From positions 2,098,501-2,162,500 of the forward strand of contig WIUZ02000006.1 of the NCBI GenBank assembly GCA_015956445.1: a stretch of 64,000 nt of DNA, in the 5' to 3' direction. The position numbers were made by a program, and so were the translations under genes. The DNA is from Thelephora terrestris (taxonomy: Eukaryota; Basidiomycota; Agaricomycetes; Thelephorales; Thelephoraceae). Under the pieces are notes generated by a model that saw nothing but the letters and a program-made list of their open reading frames with translations, had not been told where the DNA came from and made no database searches. The stretch's first letter is position 1. Each line of letters opens with the position of its first letter. Of the stretch, positions 24,851 to 36,659 are shown piece by piece.

Positions 24851-26798
24851 ACGCAATTTTGCAAGCCGGATCCCTCGGCTAGCCGGCAGGATGAATAGCG
24901 AATCGGAGCACGGTTTCCGGAGGGAGGAACCAGGAAACGAGTGAAATCGACGGTCAGGTGACTGGGTCAACGAAGAAAGGGAGGATTGCAGGTTTGGAAG
25001 CAAGAGCTTCCCGAGGTTTAAAGTTGACGGAAAGAGCCCTCAATGACAGGGGGAGACCTCATTTTTTGGACCCATTATTAAGCAGACAAGCCCATTCCTG
25101 CGTTGTGGACTCCAGATATCTCCGGGAAAGGCTCTTAGAAATAGGACGAATTCCCCCTCATGAAGCGTCCAATACCGGGTCTTCAACTTGCAGCAACCTG
25201 TCGGGGCGATGTCGTTTTTCCGCTTGAGCTGCGACGACCACTCTGGCGACATGACATATCTCAGAACTTTATTCACCTAGAGGCGGAGGCGCATCCGAGG
25301 ATCTAGAGCAGAAGTTTGAACTGTGACACCGATGCGGAGAAACTGTCAGCTCACGCTTGGAATCAACGATCACGGAGGGTGGTAGCTATAATTTCACCAG
25401 AAGTCGAATCATCCCCGTGGGTTGATGTGAGGTGAGCTGACCTGGTGAGTAGCACGTTCGAATGTAGTGGAGAGGATCACCGGTCCCGACTGACCTCGAG
25501 TGGTCCGGAAGCAAAGGCGCTCCTACAATAAAGGGGACGGGCCAACCTGGGTCAGAATTTGGTACACCAGTGGTAGGCAAGCACTATTCCGTCATATGGT
25601 CCATCGACAAGCAAATATCTTGGCCGATTTACGGAGAAAATCAGGATTCTGCTTGGAAAAGGGTCCCTTTGAGCAACGTGACCTTGAACAGGTGGAACGC
25701 AATGCGATAAGATCAGAATAGATACAGATAAGCCATTGGGTCCCAAAGCGATGAAAGAAGCCAGCCATCTGGCTAAGGCGGGCGGTAGAAAGGCAACCGC
25801 GAGGTGACCAACCCCACAGCAGCCTATCCCTAACCGATTTTTTCCCGTGGGCCAATTTCCGGTGTATTCTGTTGAGAACTGTGCGAAACACTACCTTGGA
25901 TGCCGGCGCGCAGCGACCGATGCGATCCACCACCGGGAATGGGAGGCCGTGAGCGGCAGTGAGTTTGTTCTAGAAAGGGCGGTAGTATGGCCACCTGCGC
26001 AACACACCATTCAATTAAATGCGGGGTGCTTGTTGGGGAACAACCGGAAGCACTCGATAAAGTGGTGCACCCAGGGCCCCGCGAGAGAGAACATTGTTCG
26101 TCGGTGAATGGAAGTTCGTTAGATGCGTATCGCGATGTCTGGCAGCCGAAGAGGATGTATTGGGGATCATCTCTGAAGAACAAAGACTGCGTAGAGTATC
26201 GCCGGTGTAATCCCATTGTCGAGAAAAGGCGGTGATCTGATACAGAGCATACACTCGGTCGTAGCAGACGGTAAACCCGACGGGTGCATTTGACGTTATC
26301 CTCTACGTACCGTTCGGGAGCCTATGTAAAAGATCCTCAGGACGTGGCCGCCAGGAACGTTTAGACAAGCGAAGGGGCGGTCCCAGACAATAAACGAAGC
26401 GACAGCGAAGGAGCATCGTTCGCTGAGCAAACGCAACAAAGTCAAAGACAATTAAGGAACCTCAAGGAACCTGCTTTCGCCGTTTTTCCCCGTCAGAAGA
26501 CCCAAAACGAGATGAAAGGAACGACCGAAAGAAAGGCTTCCGGATTTGGACGTTTTATTGTTCCCTCTGGCGCAGTGACGGCTGAGCTGTCCCCACGTCC
26601 TTTTGTTTATGAGCCAACCGCGCTCGGGTCGCGTGTTGATTTCTTCTGCTCTCTTCTGGCCCCGCTATTGTCTTCGCCCTTAGCTATAAGCCAGAACCGC
26701 GCTCCGAATAAAGCGGTTTTGTTATCCCAAGGTGTCTCTTCAATCGTCGACTTCCTCCTCCTGTACATCTCTTGTAATACCTTCCTCAGAAACAGACG

Positions 26799-27305
26799 AT
26801 GAAGAACGGCTCGCTCGCAGTTGCTATCGTCCACCGTCAGGTCGTCGTCGTCAAAGGTCAGGGAACAATCCTGCTTCCGTTCATCCGCCTCTGACCCTTT
26901 TGTACTACAGCCGTCCGTTCACACACGAAACGAGACCGGTTCTTCGACGTCTGCACCTTCACACCCATCGGAGACAGCCTCTTCATCGCCTCAGACTTCC
27001 CAAACGCCAGGATCCCCTCCTCAGACATCCTCACCGTCTTCCCATTCGAATATACTCCCTCCGCGTCAGCCACACAACAATCGATCGTCCTCACCTCCTC
27101 CGCCTCCTCCGAAACCCTGATCGAGGAACTGATTCCGTCCTCCGAGTCAATCACGGTCGAAATGCTCGAGCTCCCTCCCATCGCGTTCGCAGAGTTCCAG
27201 CAGCTCTGCTCTCGAAACCAGGAGCAATGCGATAAGCTCTGGACGAGCGGCCAGTCCTCGAACCTCGGTCGGAAGATCAAGAGTAGGTTCCCGCTCTTCC
27301 GTTGA
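26799..27305 (+). CDS. Conserved-looking small protein, unknown function
   Basis: Two exons: 26799-26856 (start MKNGSLAVAIVHRQVVVV) and 26911-27305, with a 54-bp GT-AG intron at 26857-26910, phase 1; 150 aa. The main exon has no ATG before its protein-like part, so it is easily missed. It contains FFDVCTFTPIGDSLFIASDF and IPSSDILTVFPF, an acidic/Ser middle and a basic C terminus (GRKIKSRFPLFR). No domain was recognised, and there is no membrane segment or signal peptide. A longer antisense frame (27373 to 26858) overlaps it. I prefer the plus reading because of its hydrophobic pattern and clean splicing. No partner is suggested by its neighbours. Confidence 0.6.
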
Positions 27306-27742
27306 ACGCCCTCGATCGCCAAACCCCGCCCGCACCCGCTTCCGAAGTGCTTTCTTGTTCCAAATCGTCTCATACCACCGGTTTCTTGGTTGCTTTCTAC
27401 CTCCCCAGTGATTGACTGATGTCCACTCTTTTATGGTTGTTTGTACTCAGATGTTCGTTTTCTTCTTGCGAATTTTTTTTGGTTGTCTCCCCTTTACCTC
27501 TGTCAACTAGATGATCTCCTTTCTCACTGTATCTGTAGCCCCTCACCTATGATGTAGCATACACCAAGTAAAGTCGAAACCCTAAGCTGTGCTTTCCTAT
27601 GAAAATATACCAATTCCATGTCCACTTTACTGGGAACAACTGGGACCCAAGCAAGGGAAAACTCGTGACCAAAAGAAACTTTAAAGCATAGCGTTCGGAA
27701 CCAAACCTAAAAGTACATTATGAACTTCGGTCAAATCATGGC
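27306..27742. other. Intergenic space between convergent genes
   Basis: Holds the 3' ends of the unknown small gene (plus) and the SLC35F-like gene (minus). T-rich tracts near 27470; no gene seen. Confidence 0.5.
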
Positions 27743-29510
27743 CTAAGCCTGGTTCTCGGGAGCCGTCTGTTCGTCGTCCCTCTCCTTGATGTACGAGGGC
27801 TTTTGGGGATCGACCTTTCCTTCAGACTCGGCTGAAAATCATTATCAGCGTCCAGAGCTTCTCAAAGCACCCAAAAACCAGGCTCACGTGTGGTCGACCA
27901 GAAGTAACAAATCAAGCCGCAAATGATGATCGCGAACGCCACAAAGTATAACCAGAATGGCGCGTAGTGCTGCGAAGCCCGTTAGGTCATGAGGAATACA
28001 GACACGCAAGTGCTGTAACTGGACGTACGAATAGGAACAAGCCTAGCACAAGCTCGATCAGACTTTTTGATATCCTGGCGGGGGGCTGAGTTCACTCACC
28101 GAACAAGAGACCGAAGAAGTCTGAAGAGAGCAAGCTAAGGTTATAAAACACCGAAGTCGCCATCCGGTATAGGATCGGTGCCGTCGTGTACAAGATGAAC
28201 ATCGCGGCGGTATAAGCTACCAATATCCCCCCTCCAAACAAACGTTCAGCCCACACACCCGTCAAAGGGTTGCGGAAGGGTAAACTTACCGATCGCGCCG
28301 TTCCAGGTAGCGGTCGTCATGTCACGGTGCTCAAGTGCAGCCGCTTGGACGCCGTTGATGAGGGTACCCCACATCCCGAGCTGTCCCACGACCTCGTACA
28401 ACGGCGACTGTCGCACGAAGAATTCCTCGGCAGCGTTGGCTAGGGTTCGTCACAAGCAAGTCAGCAAACGCGAGCGCTCCTCGGGATGAACTAGTAAGGC
28501 GATGCAAAACACTAACTGAATCCATACAAAGTCGCTCCAGCGATCATGAACAGGTCACCTTTGACCTTGTCGACCGCTTCCCAGCTCTTATCGGTCAGAT
28601 GATCAGATCCCACGAGCATTCCGAGACCGCCGACACAGATCAAGATGCCCTATAACGTGAGAATCGTTAGCGGGAAACTGAATGGCGGGGCGACAGAGGC
28701 TAAACCATGTACAGCGAGCTGGCTCCACGCGTACTGCCTCCGCATAAACACCCAGCAGAAGAACATGCATGATGGGATCGCCCAGCTGTCATGGGTGACG
28801 TTTAGTGGGAAAAAAACACTTTCAGAAAATAGATGGACTCACGCATCGAGCAGCATGCAAGACAATAGGTCGGTGTACTGGTATGCCTTCACAACCAGGA
28901 AATTTCCCTCGACGTCGCACGCGGCCAGAATAAAATCTAATGGTCGATCAGAGGACGAAAAAGCTGCGAACGAGGGGTCCCACCCACATTTCCAGCCATC
29001 GCGGAGTATTAACTTGCCCCACCCGACGAAACCGTCTGTCATTTTGAGATCAGTTTTCGACCATCGCGTCCCCCAAGCCCAGACTGACATTTGTAAATCG
29101 TGTATGGCGTGTACGTGATGAACAAAGAGAAGTACCTAGGGGGAAACGATCAGGTGAGACAAGGAGAAACTGGTGCGTCGCACTCACAGGAAGAAAGTTT
29201 GAGTCGTCGGCAAAGCCCACCCGCGATTGACGAGTTCCGTGGTCGTGACGTTCGTACAAGTGATACACAGCGACACGAGCTGACCGGCTAGCAGGCTGAG
29301 AACGAACCGCTTCGTCCAGATACTGGCGAACCGAGCCCAAAAAGTTTTGAAAAACACGGATGGCGAATCGTATTTGATCACCGGCCTGACGATCTCATCC
29401 GTGCCCACTACGGATTGCGAGGAATCGGCGGCATCTTCCCCCTTGGACGGGAGTGGGGAGGCAGATCGCTCCCTTGTCGTCTTTGAAGGGGGGGCGATGG
29501 TTGAGTCCAT
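27743..29510 (-). CDS. SLC35F1/F2-like membrane transporter
   Basis: Eleven minus-strand exons close in phase: 29510-29188, 29135-29089, 29035-28988, 28936-28843, 28785-28713, 28649-28517, 28439-28290, 28216-28100, 28042-28029, 27969-27888 and 27831-27743; 389 aa. A hydrophilic N terminus (about 60 residues) precedes about ten hydrophobic helices. Family landmarks are EGNFLVVKAYQYTDLLSCML, GGLGMLVGSDH, KGDLFMIAGATLYGFSNAAEE and WLYFVAFAIIICGLICYFW; the tail is charged and cytosolic. Together these indicate the SLC35F1/F2 branch (old name DUF914) of the drug/metabolite transporter superfamily. Substrates of this branch are mostly unknown; SLC35F2 moves queuine-like solutes in animals. The 14-bp ninth exon is unusually small but fits both neighbours in phase. 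Confidence 0.88.
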
Positions 29511-31170
29511 GGGAGAGGGTCGTAGAGGTTCAGGTCAGAGAGACGAACTCTCACAGAAAAAAACTGGCATTTTGACTGGGTACCTGATCGATATACGCCG
29601 ATCAAAGGCCAAGCGAGGAGTGCCAGTTGGGACGTGGGGCGTTCATAAGGTCGTGCTGCCTATCCATAATTGTCGGTCTCGAATCCTTGTGACCTTTGGT
29701 ACTTATGGCATCGTTGACATGGGGTGGAGAGGGTGCAGTGATCGCCCTGGAACGGCGCCGGGAGAAGTCACAGGGTACCCCAAACCCGCAACTCCGAGTG
29801 AGGTTGGTGGACGGTAGATGCCGGGAGAAACTTGCAGTCTCGGAATACCGCGCCGTAACTCATCTGTGTGTATCGTTGATTGTGCGAAGGTTTTTCCGCA
29901 ACGGCGGGTGCCTGTCTCCCTCAAATGGCAGAGCTCCATTGCCGTGACGACACGAACATTGAAGCTTAGGGGCTAGAACCTATCGACCCCCAGATTCCAG
30001 CAGCGGGATTGAACGCCGACTCATGATCCAGAAGCTACTTCCCCGTCAGCAGAGCGTCCGGAATTACATCCGAGGATGATCCTAGTGCTTCGTGATATCA
30101 GACGTTCCTGGGAGCTAACTCGAAGAGATGGCAAGCTGTCGATTTCCACGTACCCGCGAAATCGTGGACCCCCACACGACTGGGGCGAGAGAGTCTGAAA
30201 GATGGAGGGCGGAGCACGCGTAGCATGCGAGACACTCCAGATCGGGTTCCGACGTTGTGTGTGCCCGCGATGAAATGTTCAATGGCGCACGCTCCGATTC
30301 CTCCCAGCTGTACACCTGAGGCTGTACTCTTCTCTTTTTCTTCTTCGATTTCTAGGTTCTGGCGCGCTGTAAGGGCGGCACCGAGGATTCCTTCGGCCCC
30401 TTTCCCACCCTCAGCGCTGTACGGATCGCAACAAGAATAAAGGAAGAAATTCTACCTTCCCCCGCGCTCTTCCGTTCCAGCGGAGCGCGAAAGAAAAGGC
30501 TGCGAGTGTGATCCTTGACAAACGCATGCTTCTCTGCCTGACCCCCTTGAGATCGCTCCAGACTTCATCAATGCGTTTGTTGCCTTTTGGCGGGCTAACT
30601 TGGGACTGAGACGCAAAGCGCTAGGGTCCAGTGGGCGTCTCTTCCCTTCCCCACATTCTTCCAACCGTGACGGGAGTTTCTACCTCTCAGGCCGCTCACC
30701 CAAAATTTACATAATTTTTTTGTGACCATTTCGTCATTCCCGCCCTTCGAACACAGGGACTTTTTTAGCGGTTGCCGCCCAGACAAAGTTCCGTGGCTCT
30801 GAAGTCTTCTCCAAAGTTCGCGCGAATCCTTGGCCTGGAGTGCTGGCGCTCCGGCATCGATGATCTTGGTTTCAAAATTCATATTTTGCGCCGCTACTTG
30901 GCGTTCCGTGAGATCCGAGCCGACGGAAAAGGCCGAGGCGGATTTCGTCCAAAATTGGGGTGGCTGACGGCGTGACGTGACTGTCTTACAAGCTAAGCCT
31001 GACTCGGAGCAAGCGGCGAGTAGTGACTCAGCGCTAATAAGTAGCGAGTGCTCTACATGGTATAAACCTCCGCCCTTTGACGTCGACGGCGTTCGCCATG
31101 GCCGATGGGGGAGGGGGGTATTTTGACCTCTTTCCATATGTGCCGTCTCGGGGATCTAGAGAATAGGTGT
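29511..31170. other. Gene-poor stretch upstream of the DUF6533-like array
   Basis: 1.7 kb with no convincing gene. A minus-strand segment at about 29980-30075 has a tRNA B-box-like GTTCAATCC, but no tRNA fold could be drawn. It must hold the promoter of the SLC35F-like gene at its left end. Confidence 0.5.
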
Positions 31171-31271
31171 CTGAAACTTACGACGTTAGCGCGACTTGCA
31201 ATTTCTCCTGTAGAACTGAAACTCACGACGTGAGCACGACTTGCGATCGCTCCTGTAGAACTGAAACGCAG
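31171..31271 (+). repeat. 45-bp tandem repeat, about 2.2 copies
   Basis: 31171-31215 and 31216-31260 both run CTGAAACT.ACGACGT.AG to CTCCTGTAGAA with a few substitutions, and a third copy begins at 31261. It lies at the left border of the tandem DUF6533-like array. Confidence 0.75.
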
Positions 31272-31691
31272 CCCCATCACGATGAGAGCCCATGATATTA
31301 TGCCCTGTGCACAATGTTATTGTCAGTTGCGATCGATACGAAACTTCTGCGACCGAGTGTGCAGATCCGGGAGAAAAACTAAAGCTGAATATGGGGAACC
31401 GGATACCCCAGCCACGAAGTGCGCGGTTTATCATCGTATTCGACGGCTCAGACGTCTGCTACATAATCAGAGCCCTCCGCCTTTGCTCTGAACAAATCGA
31501 GGCCGGACTACCCCTGAAAGTCTCAGAAGCCTGCACGGCGATCGACCCCGGAAATGATGCCGCTGTCGGAAAGGCAAAAAAGTGCCGACAGCAACCCTTC
31601 CGTATTTCGTTCTTCCGCCCTTGATGGGTGTCTGCACATAAGTATCTTCTGTCAGGGTTCGCCCACCGCTTCTTGACCTTTCGCCCGTACC

Positions 31692-33241
31692 ATGCCTGGT
31701 CCAGAAGATATGCCCGGTCCCCCTAATCCGATGCTTGGCCCCGAGGAGCCGGATGTGCTACTCATCTTCTTTGGCATGTGCGCGTGCGTAGAACTTGTGT
31801 TTTACGTCCTGGCAGGGGAGGTCTGACTGCTCTCCGGATAGATGGGACTATCTCACCTCGCTTTGGTTCGAGTACAGGCTGATCACTAAGAAGATGTTAT
31901 TTCGGTGGCAATTTGTGAGTGCTGTTTCCGAATAGGACCACCGAGGACGGAGAACGCTAATCCTCTTTCTCCGACATGTAGGTCCCATATTTTCTGGCTA
32001 GGTATTCTGTTCTAGCTGTGGTCATCGTAAAGTACGCAACCTGAACCTGGGCGGGGTAAGCGTCGTTGCGGCCGTTGACGCCTATTTCACAGCGCCGTGG
32101 ATTCTTCCATGGAATCACCGACGCGGTCTATGTGCTCCATCGCTAGTGAGCAATTCGTACCTACCCTGACTCCTCCCGCTAGTAAGCTGACGAGAGCCTT
32201 AGTTTTCAGAAATGTGTCTTTTGTCAGCTACTTTGCCTTGGGCATCCATTCTCCGTGCTCACAACCGCTCTAGCATCTCGGTCTCCTGTCACTCGTATTC
32301 GGGACCTGGAACCTTCTCACCCGAGCGTATGTCGTCGCCGGTGAACAAAATTCGGTCAACTGAGCACCTTTCGTAGACTTATCATCTGGGGACACCATCC
32401 GCTTCTCATGAAAATCCTCTCCGTAGTCGGATTGATCCACCTCGCGCTCGCTTTGATTTGTGAGTAACGGATGGGGCGGGTCGCCGTGAGTCGTGTTTTG
32501 TTGCTTAACGCTCGCGGCTAGTTTCGTCCATCGAGCGAGGTGCATGCAACCCCAAACCACCTAGTGGTTCCAGCATCACGGTATTCGGAACTGCTAGTAC
32601 GTCCAACGCTCTCTTATTTGCAAATATACTCGTCGGTTACTTAACGGCGACTCGTACAGCCGCGGCCATCGAGTTTGCAATCCTGTTGCTCAGCCTCATC
32701 GGAATCAAGCGAGCGTCTAGACACGGAGAATCACATCTCACACGAGTTCTGAGGACTCAGGGGATCGCTTATTTCCTCGCGGCGTTCCTCATACAAGTGG
32801 TGACCGTTGTAAGTGACCTTGGCGCTTTTGAAACTGACGTTCGCTGACACTCGGATTTAAAGGCTACGTACCTCTCCCAGTTCAATGGTGGGTCGTGCTT
32901 AGTGTGGCGTTGCGATCCAAAGCATCATTCGCTGATGCCAAATATCCACAGGCCCCGCTCTTTACTGGGTTGGAGCCGCAGGCGCGATCCTCAGGTGAGG
33001 GATCCTATTATTTTGGGGGATCCGCATCAACTGATGGCTTGCTCTTAAGTACGATGATTTCGTGTCGAGTTGTAACCTCGACGTTATCCCAAAGCGACCT
33101 TGCGTACGTGCGATTTTTACGTATCGCTATCCTTCCTTATGGATCGTCTCAGAGATTGTAGCCCAGAGTCGCGAACGCATCGTATCGACTGTTTCGAGCT
33201 TTCTGAAGACCAGGGCCGAAACCCCACCGACGGGCGAATGA
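31692..33241 (+). CDS. DUF6533-like seven-helix membrane protein, copy 1
   Basis: Exon 1 starts at 31692 with a longer Pro/Gly-rich N terminus (MPGPEDMPGPPNPMLG) than the other copies. Exon 2 (ends 31914) gives WDYLTSLWFEYRLIT, the family's signature helix border. A 67-bp intron with a normal GT donor (31915-31981) follows, then VPYFLARYSVLAVVIV. Later exons give a WNLLTR helix end near 32310, the RTAAAIEFAILLLSLIGIKRAS helix near 32650-32720, LRTQGIAYFLAAFLIQ, and the cytosolic tail RERIVSTVSSFLKTRAE, ending at TGA 33239-33241. Middle exon borders (32100-32650) could not be fixed, and an AGxx acceptor differs from the other copies there, so this copy may be damaged. The function of DUF6533 proteins is unknown; they are plasma-membrane-type proteins much expanded in Agaricomycetes. 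Confidence 0.65.
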
Positions 33242-34140
33242 CGACGTGCATAGACCTGGAGACCACCAAAGATCAGAGTGTATGCTAGCCTTCGGTCGTG
33301 CTTTCGGTGGCCTTTCGCGACGCGTTTCGTTGTTTTCCTGTTTCCCTTGGGGGTTTTTTATGCTAGAATCTCACTTTAGTCGTCCACATGTGTTGTATAG
33401 CCTTGTGTATCATAGTCCGCACACCACGCATCGTGCTTCCTATTTTACAAGTGCCTTGTGAAAGACGGCACCCAGTATAAATCTTAACACTGTAAAAACA
33501 TAACTGCTGATCAATTTCAGTTGTCCAAATCGATCGATGTTTTCAGACCGGTTCAGTTGTTTTCCGACTGAGCTTGCGGTTTCAGTCGAAATTCACTGAA
33601 TCTAAAGCGCAGCATGCTTACGACATCGGCATGAATTTTAATCCCTCATTGTAGGCAAGTACTGTGAAAACTCTATCGACTGAGATTAAGGCGCAGCGGT
33701 GACAGCTGGAACGCATCCCCATCATGATGGTAGCCCAGATGATGCCCCATACGTTGTCGGTATTTGCGATCCAAAGTTTTCCGCCGGAACGAGCGAATGC
33801 GGAAGAAAAACTGAAATACATGAAATGAAAAACCAAACACCCGACCCACGACCGAAGTCCGCGCCCGGTCCTCGCGAGGCCCTCCCCCTCTTGAACCCAG
33901 CTGTATAGACGTTATATCTGCGACACTGGAGTGGTAATGCTCAGAGGGCTTTTTGGGTGGCCCTGTGTCTTCAAATGCGAGTTCGCGAGAGGTAGGGAAG
34001 AGGAGGGGCACCCTTCTCGAAAATGATCATCCCCGCCAGGCTGGGGCCTGCAGGTGATCGATCCTGGGATGCCGCTTACTGGTACTTAGGAACTTCAATA
34101 AGTACCGACAGCAATCCCGGTATCCGCCCTTGATGGACCA

Positions 34141-34148
34141 TATAAGTA
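34141..34148 (+). promoter_or_regulatory. TATA box of DUF6533-like copy 2
   Basis: TATAAGTA about 55 bp before the ATG. Copy 3 has TATAAATA at 36600-36607; copies 1 (CATAAGTA, about 31637) and 4 (CATAAGCA, about 39074) have weaker versions at similar distances. Confidence 0.5.
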
Positions 34149-34202
34149 TGAGGGGTCAGGCCTTCAGGGCTACTCCCCACCTCCCGTTCCCCCGCTCGCA
34201 CG

Positions 34203-35728
34203 ATGTCCACTCCCGAGGATGGGATGAAGGACGCGACTCTCGTCTTCTTTGGTATCTGCGCGTGCGTAAAACCATGTTCCCGCTTCTAGCCCGGCAGATA
34301 GCATTATCTAACCACTTTTCACGGATAGGTGGGACTATCTCACCTCGCTTTGGTTCGAGTACAGGCTAATCACCGGGAAGATTCGTTTCCGGTGGCAATT
34401 TGCGAGTGCTTCTCTCTGAATCGGACCAACTGAGGACGGAAGAACGCTAACGCTCCTTTTTTGATCGTTTGTAGATTCCATATTTCCTGGCTAGGTACTC
34501 TCTTCTAACGCTTGTCACCTCGAGGTATGTGACCTGAACCTTGGGTGGTGTCATTGCAGCCGTTTACACCTGATACACAGCATCGTGGACGTTGTCATGG
34601 ATTCTCCGGCTGGTCCTTTATGCTCTCCTGGTGAGAAACCTCTACGCTGGTGTTCACAGCAAGTAAATTAACAAGCGTCCTAGTTCTCTGGAATGTGATG
34701 TTGGTCGGTGAATTTTCCACGAGTGCCCCCTCTCTCCACGCTCATAGGCCCTCCAGTATCTCGGGTTTATATCGCTGGTGTTCGGGACTTGGAACCTTCT
34801 TATTCGAACGTGGGTTAGCCGCCAGTCAACAGATCCGCTCAACTGAAACACTTTTCGTAGGCTTATCATTTGGGGGCACCATCCACTTCTCGCCAAGATC
34901 TTCTCCGTGGTCGCATTGGCTCATCTTGCGCTTGCTCTCGCACGTGAGTGGAAAATGGACAGGTCCTTCGAAAATCACACCTCTTTTGCTCATCGCTCGC
35001 GTTTAGTTGCATCCATCGAGCGGAGCCTGTGCATTCCCGCTCCACCCAGTGTTTTCAGTGTCACTGCATTTGCAATTACCAGTATGGCCAACTCTCTTCC
35101 ATTTCGCAAACATCTACGTCGATGACTCAAGGACAGCTCGTACAGCCGCGATTATCGAGTTCTCGATCCTATTGCTCAGCCTTCTCGGAATCAGGCGGGC
35201 CTCTCCAGCTGGGGAGTCGCCCCTCGCACGGCTTCTCAAGACGCAAGGAATCGCGTATTTCGCTGTGGTGCTCCTCATTCAAGTGTCGACGATTGTGAGT
35301 GATTTTAGGTCCCCCCCCGAAACCGACGCTCTCTGACGATTGGACTTGAAGATTGTGGGTCTCGCACATACCGACGGTGGGTTGTGGTCGTTGTCCAATG
35401 GATTTTCCGCTGAGCTCGGGTATTCATAGCTGGCACTCGTGCGTGGGTAGGGATCTCAGGCGCGGCCCTCAGGTATGGGATACTACTATTCCGGGGGATG
35501 CACGTCAGCTGACGGTTCGTTCTTCTACAAGTCCGGTCCTTTCATGTCGACTTGTTACGTCGACGTTGTCTGAGAACGGCCCTTCGTGCGTCCGATCCTT
35601 CTATACTTTCTTACTGATTTTCTAAGAGGATTATAGCCACGAGTCACGAACGCATCGTATCGACTGTTTCGAGCTTTCTGAAGGCCAGGGCCGGAACGAC
35701 TCCGATGGGCGAATTACAACGTGCATAG
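34203..35728 (+). CDS. DUF6533-like seven-helix membrane protein, copy 2
   Basis: Start MSTPEDGMKDATLVFFGIC, then WDYLTSLWFEYRLITGK. The next intron (34402-34474) has a GC donor (CAATTT|GCGAGT) and is followed by IPYFLARYSLL. Later parts are SIVDVVMDSPAGPLCSP, YLGFISLVFGTWNLLIRT, a WGHHPLLAKIFSVVALAHLA helix near 34870-34940, RTAAIIEFSILLLSLLGIRRAS, and LLKTQGIAYFAVVLLIQ. The tail HERIVSTVSSFLKARAG runs past the stop used in copies 1, 3 and 4, because TGA is TTA at 35714-35716, and ends four codons on at TAG 35726-35728. Seven hydrophobic stretches fit the usual DUF6533 architecture. It reads as the best-preserved copy. Exact borders of the middle exons are uncertain. Confidence 0.7.
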
Positions 35729-36659
35729 ACTTGGATACCACCAAAGACCCGAGTGTATGCTAGCTTTTGGTCTCTCGCGCGGTGCTTTCGTGGCCTGTCG
35801 CGGCATGTTTGCTTCGAGTTCTTTTTCCCCTGAAGTTTGTTAAGGTGGAATCCACATTTAGTCGTCCACATATGTTGTAGCCTTGTGTATCATAGTCCAC
35901 AAACCATCCCTTGTGTTCTATAAGTGCCTTGCGGAAGAGCAGCAGTCTGACGCTTACGACGCCAGCACCGCTTTCAATCGCTCACTGCAAAAACCGCAGC
36001 AACTGTGATTAATGTAAGGTATTTGTATGTTGCCTCTCAGGTGAGTAGGCGCCCTCCCGACCAAATTTTCCAGTCCGGCTTGACTGAACTCGCGATTTCA
36101 GTCGGATCTGACTGAATTCAAGGCGCAGTCTTTTTCGGTGTGAAACACGCCCCCATCACAATGAAATTGATAGCCCCGGGCCAGGTGGTGCCCTATGCAT
36201 TGTCGATATTTGCAATGGTCGAGCATGAGACATGATGCATGATGTGGCGAGCGCGGAAGAAAAACATCGGGGAACAAACTGAAAATGAGAAACCAAATAT
36301 CCGACGAAGTCCCACGCGGTTCCAATTGTGGCCGCTGGTCTCCTTTTGAATTAGTCGGTTTGAACGATTAATCTGCGACCTTGGAATGCTACCGCTCGAG
36401 GAGCTTGTTGAGTGGCTCTCTGCGTCTCCAAACTCGACGTCACGCGAGGTGTGTGGCGGACCCTTCCTGATATACTGACCGTTCCCTGAAGGCGTAACGA
36501 ATGGTGGTCCGACGATCCCGGGATGGTGGGAGCGTCAACGAGTGCCAAACAGCAGCCTTACCGCTTCCTATTGTTCCGCTCTTCATATAGGCGTTCGCAT
36601 ATAAATATAGGGGTTCAGGGTACTATGCCCACTACCCTCCCGTTCTTTCGCTCTGTACG

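Larger units (their letters stand above)
22782..26798. other. 4-kb gene-poor region with decayed sequence
   Basis: After the H3 3' end (T-rich at 22795-22860) no intact gene is seen for 4 kb. Many short frames exist on both strands, all interrupted. Two recognisable relics are listed separately: an inverted duplicated segment (23546-24042) and a NACHT-gene fragment (24785-24850). The pattern suggests old duplicated or mobile sequence that has mutated freely. Confidence 0.55.

Noticed and set aside
26858-27373. 171-codon minus-strand frame as a gene
   Set aside because: It lies antisense to a two-exon plus-strand gene with better hydrophobic pattern and a proper intron; no domain in the minus frame.
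29980-30075. tRNA gene on the minus strand
   Set aside because: A B-box-like GTTCAATCC and a CAT triplet are present, but the anticodon and acceptor stems do not pair.
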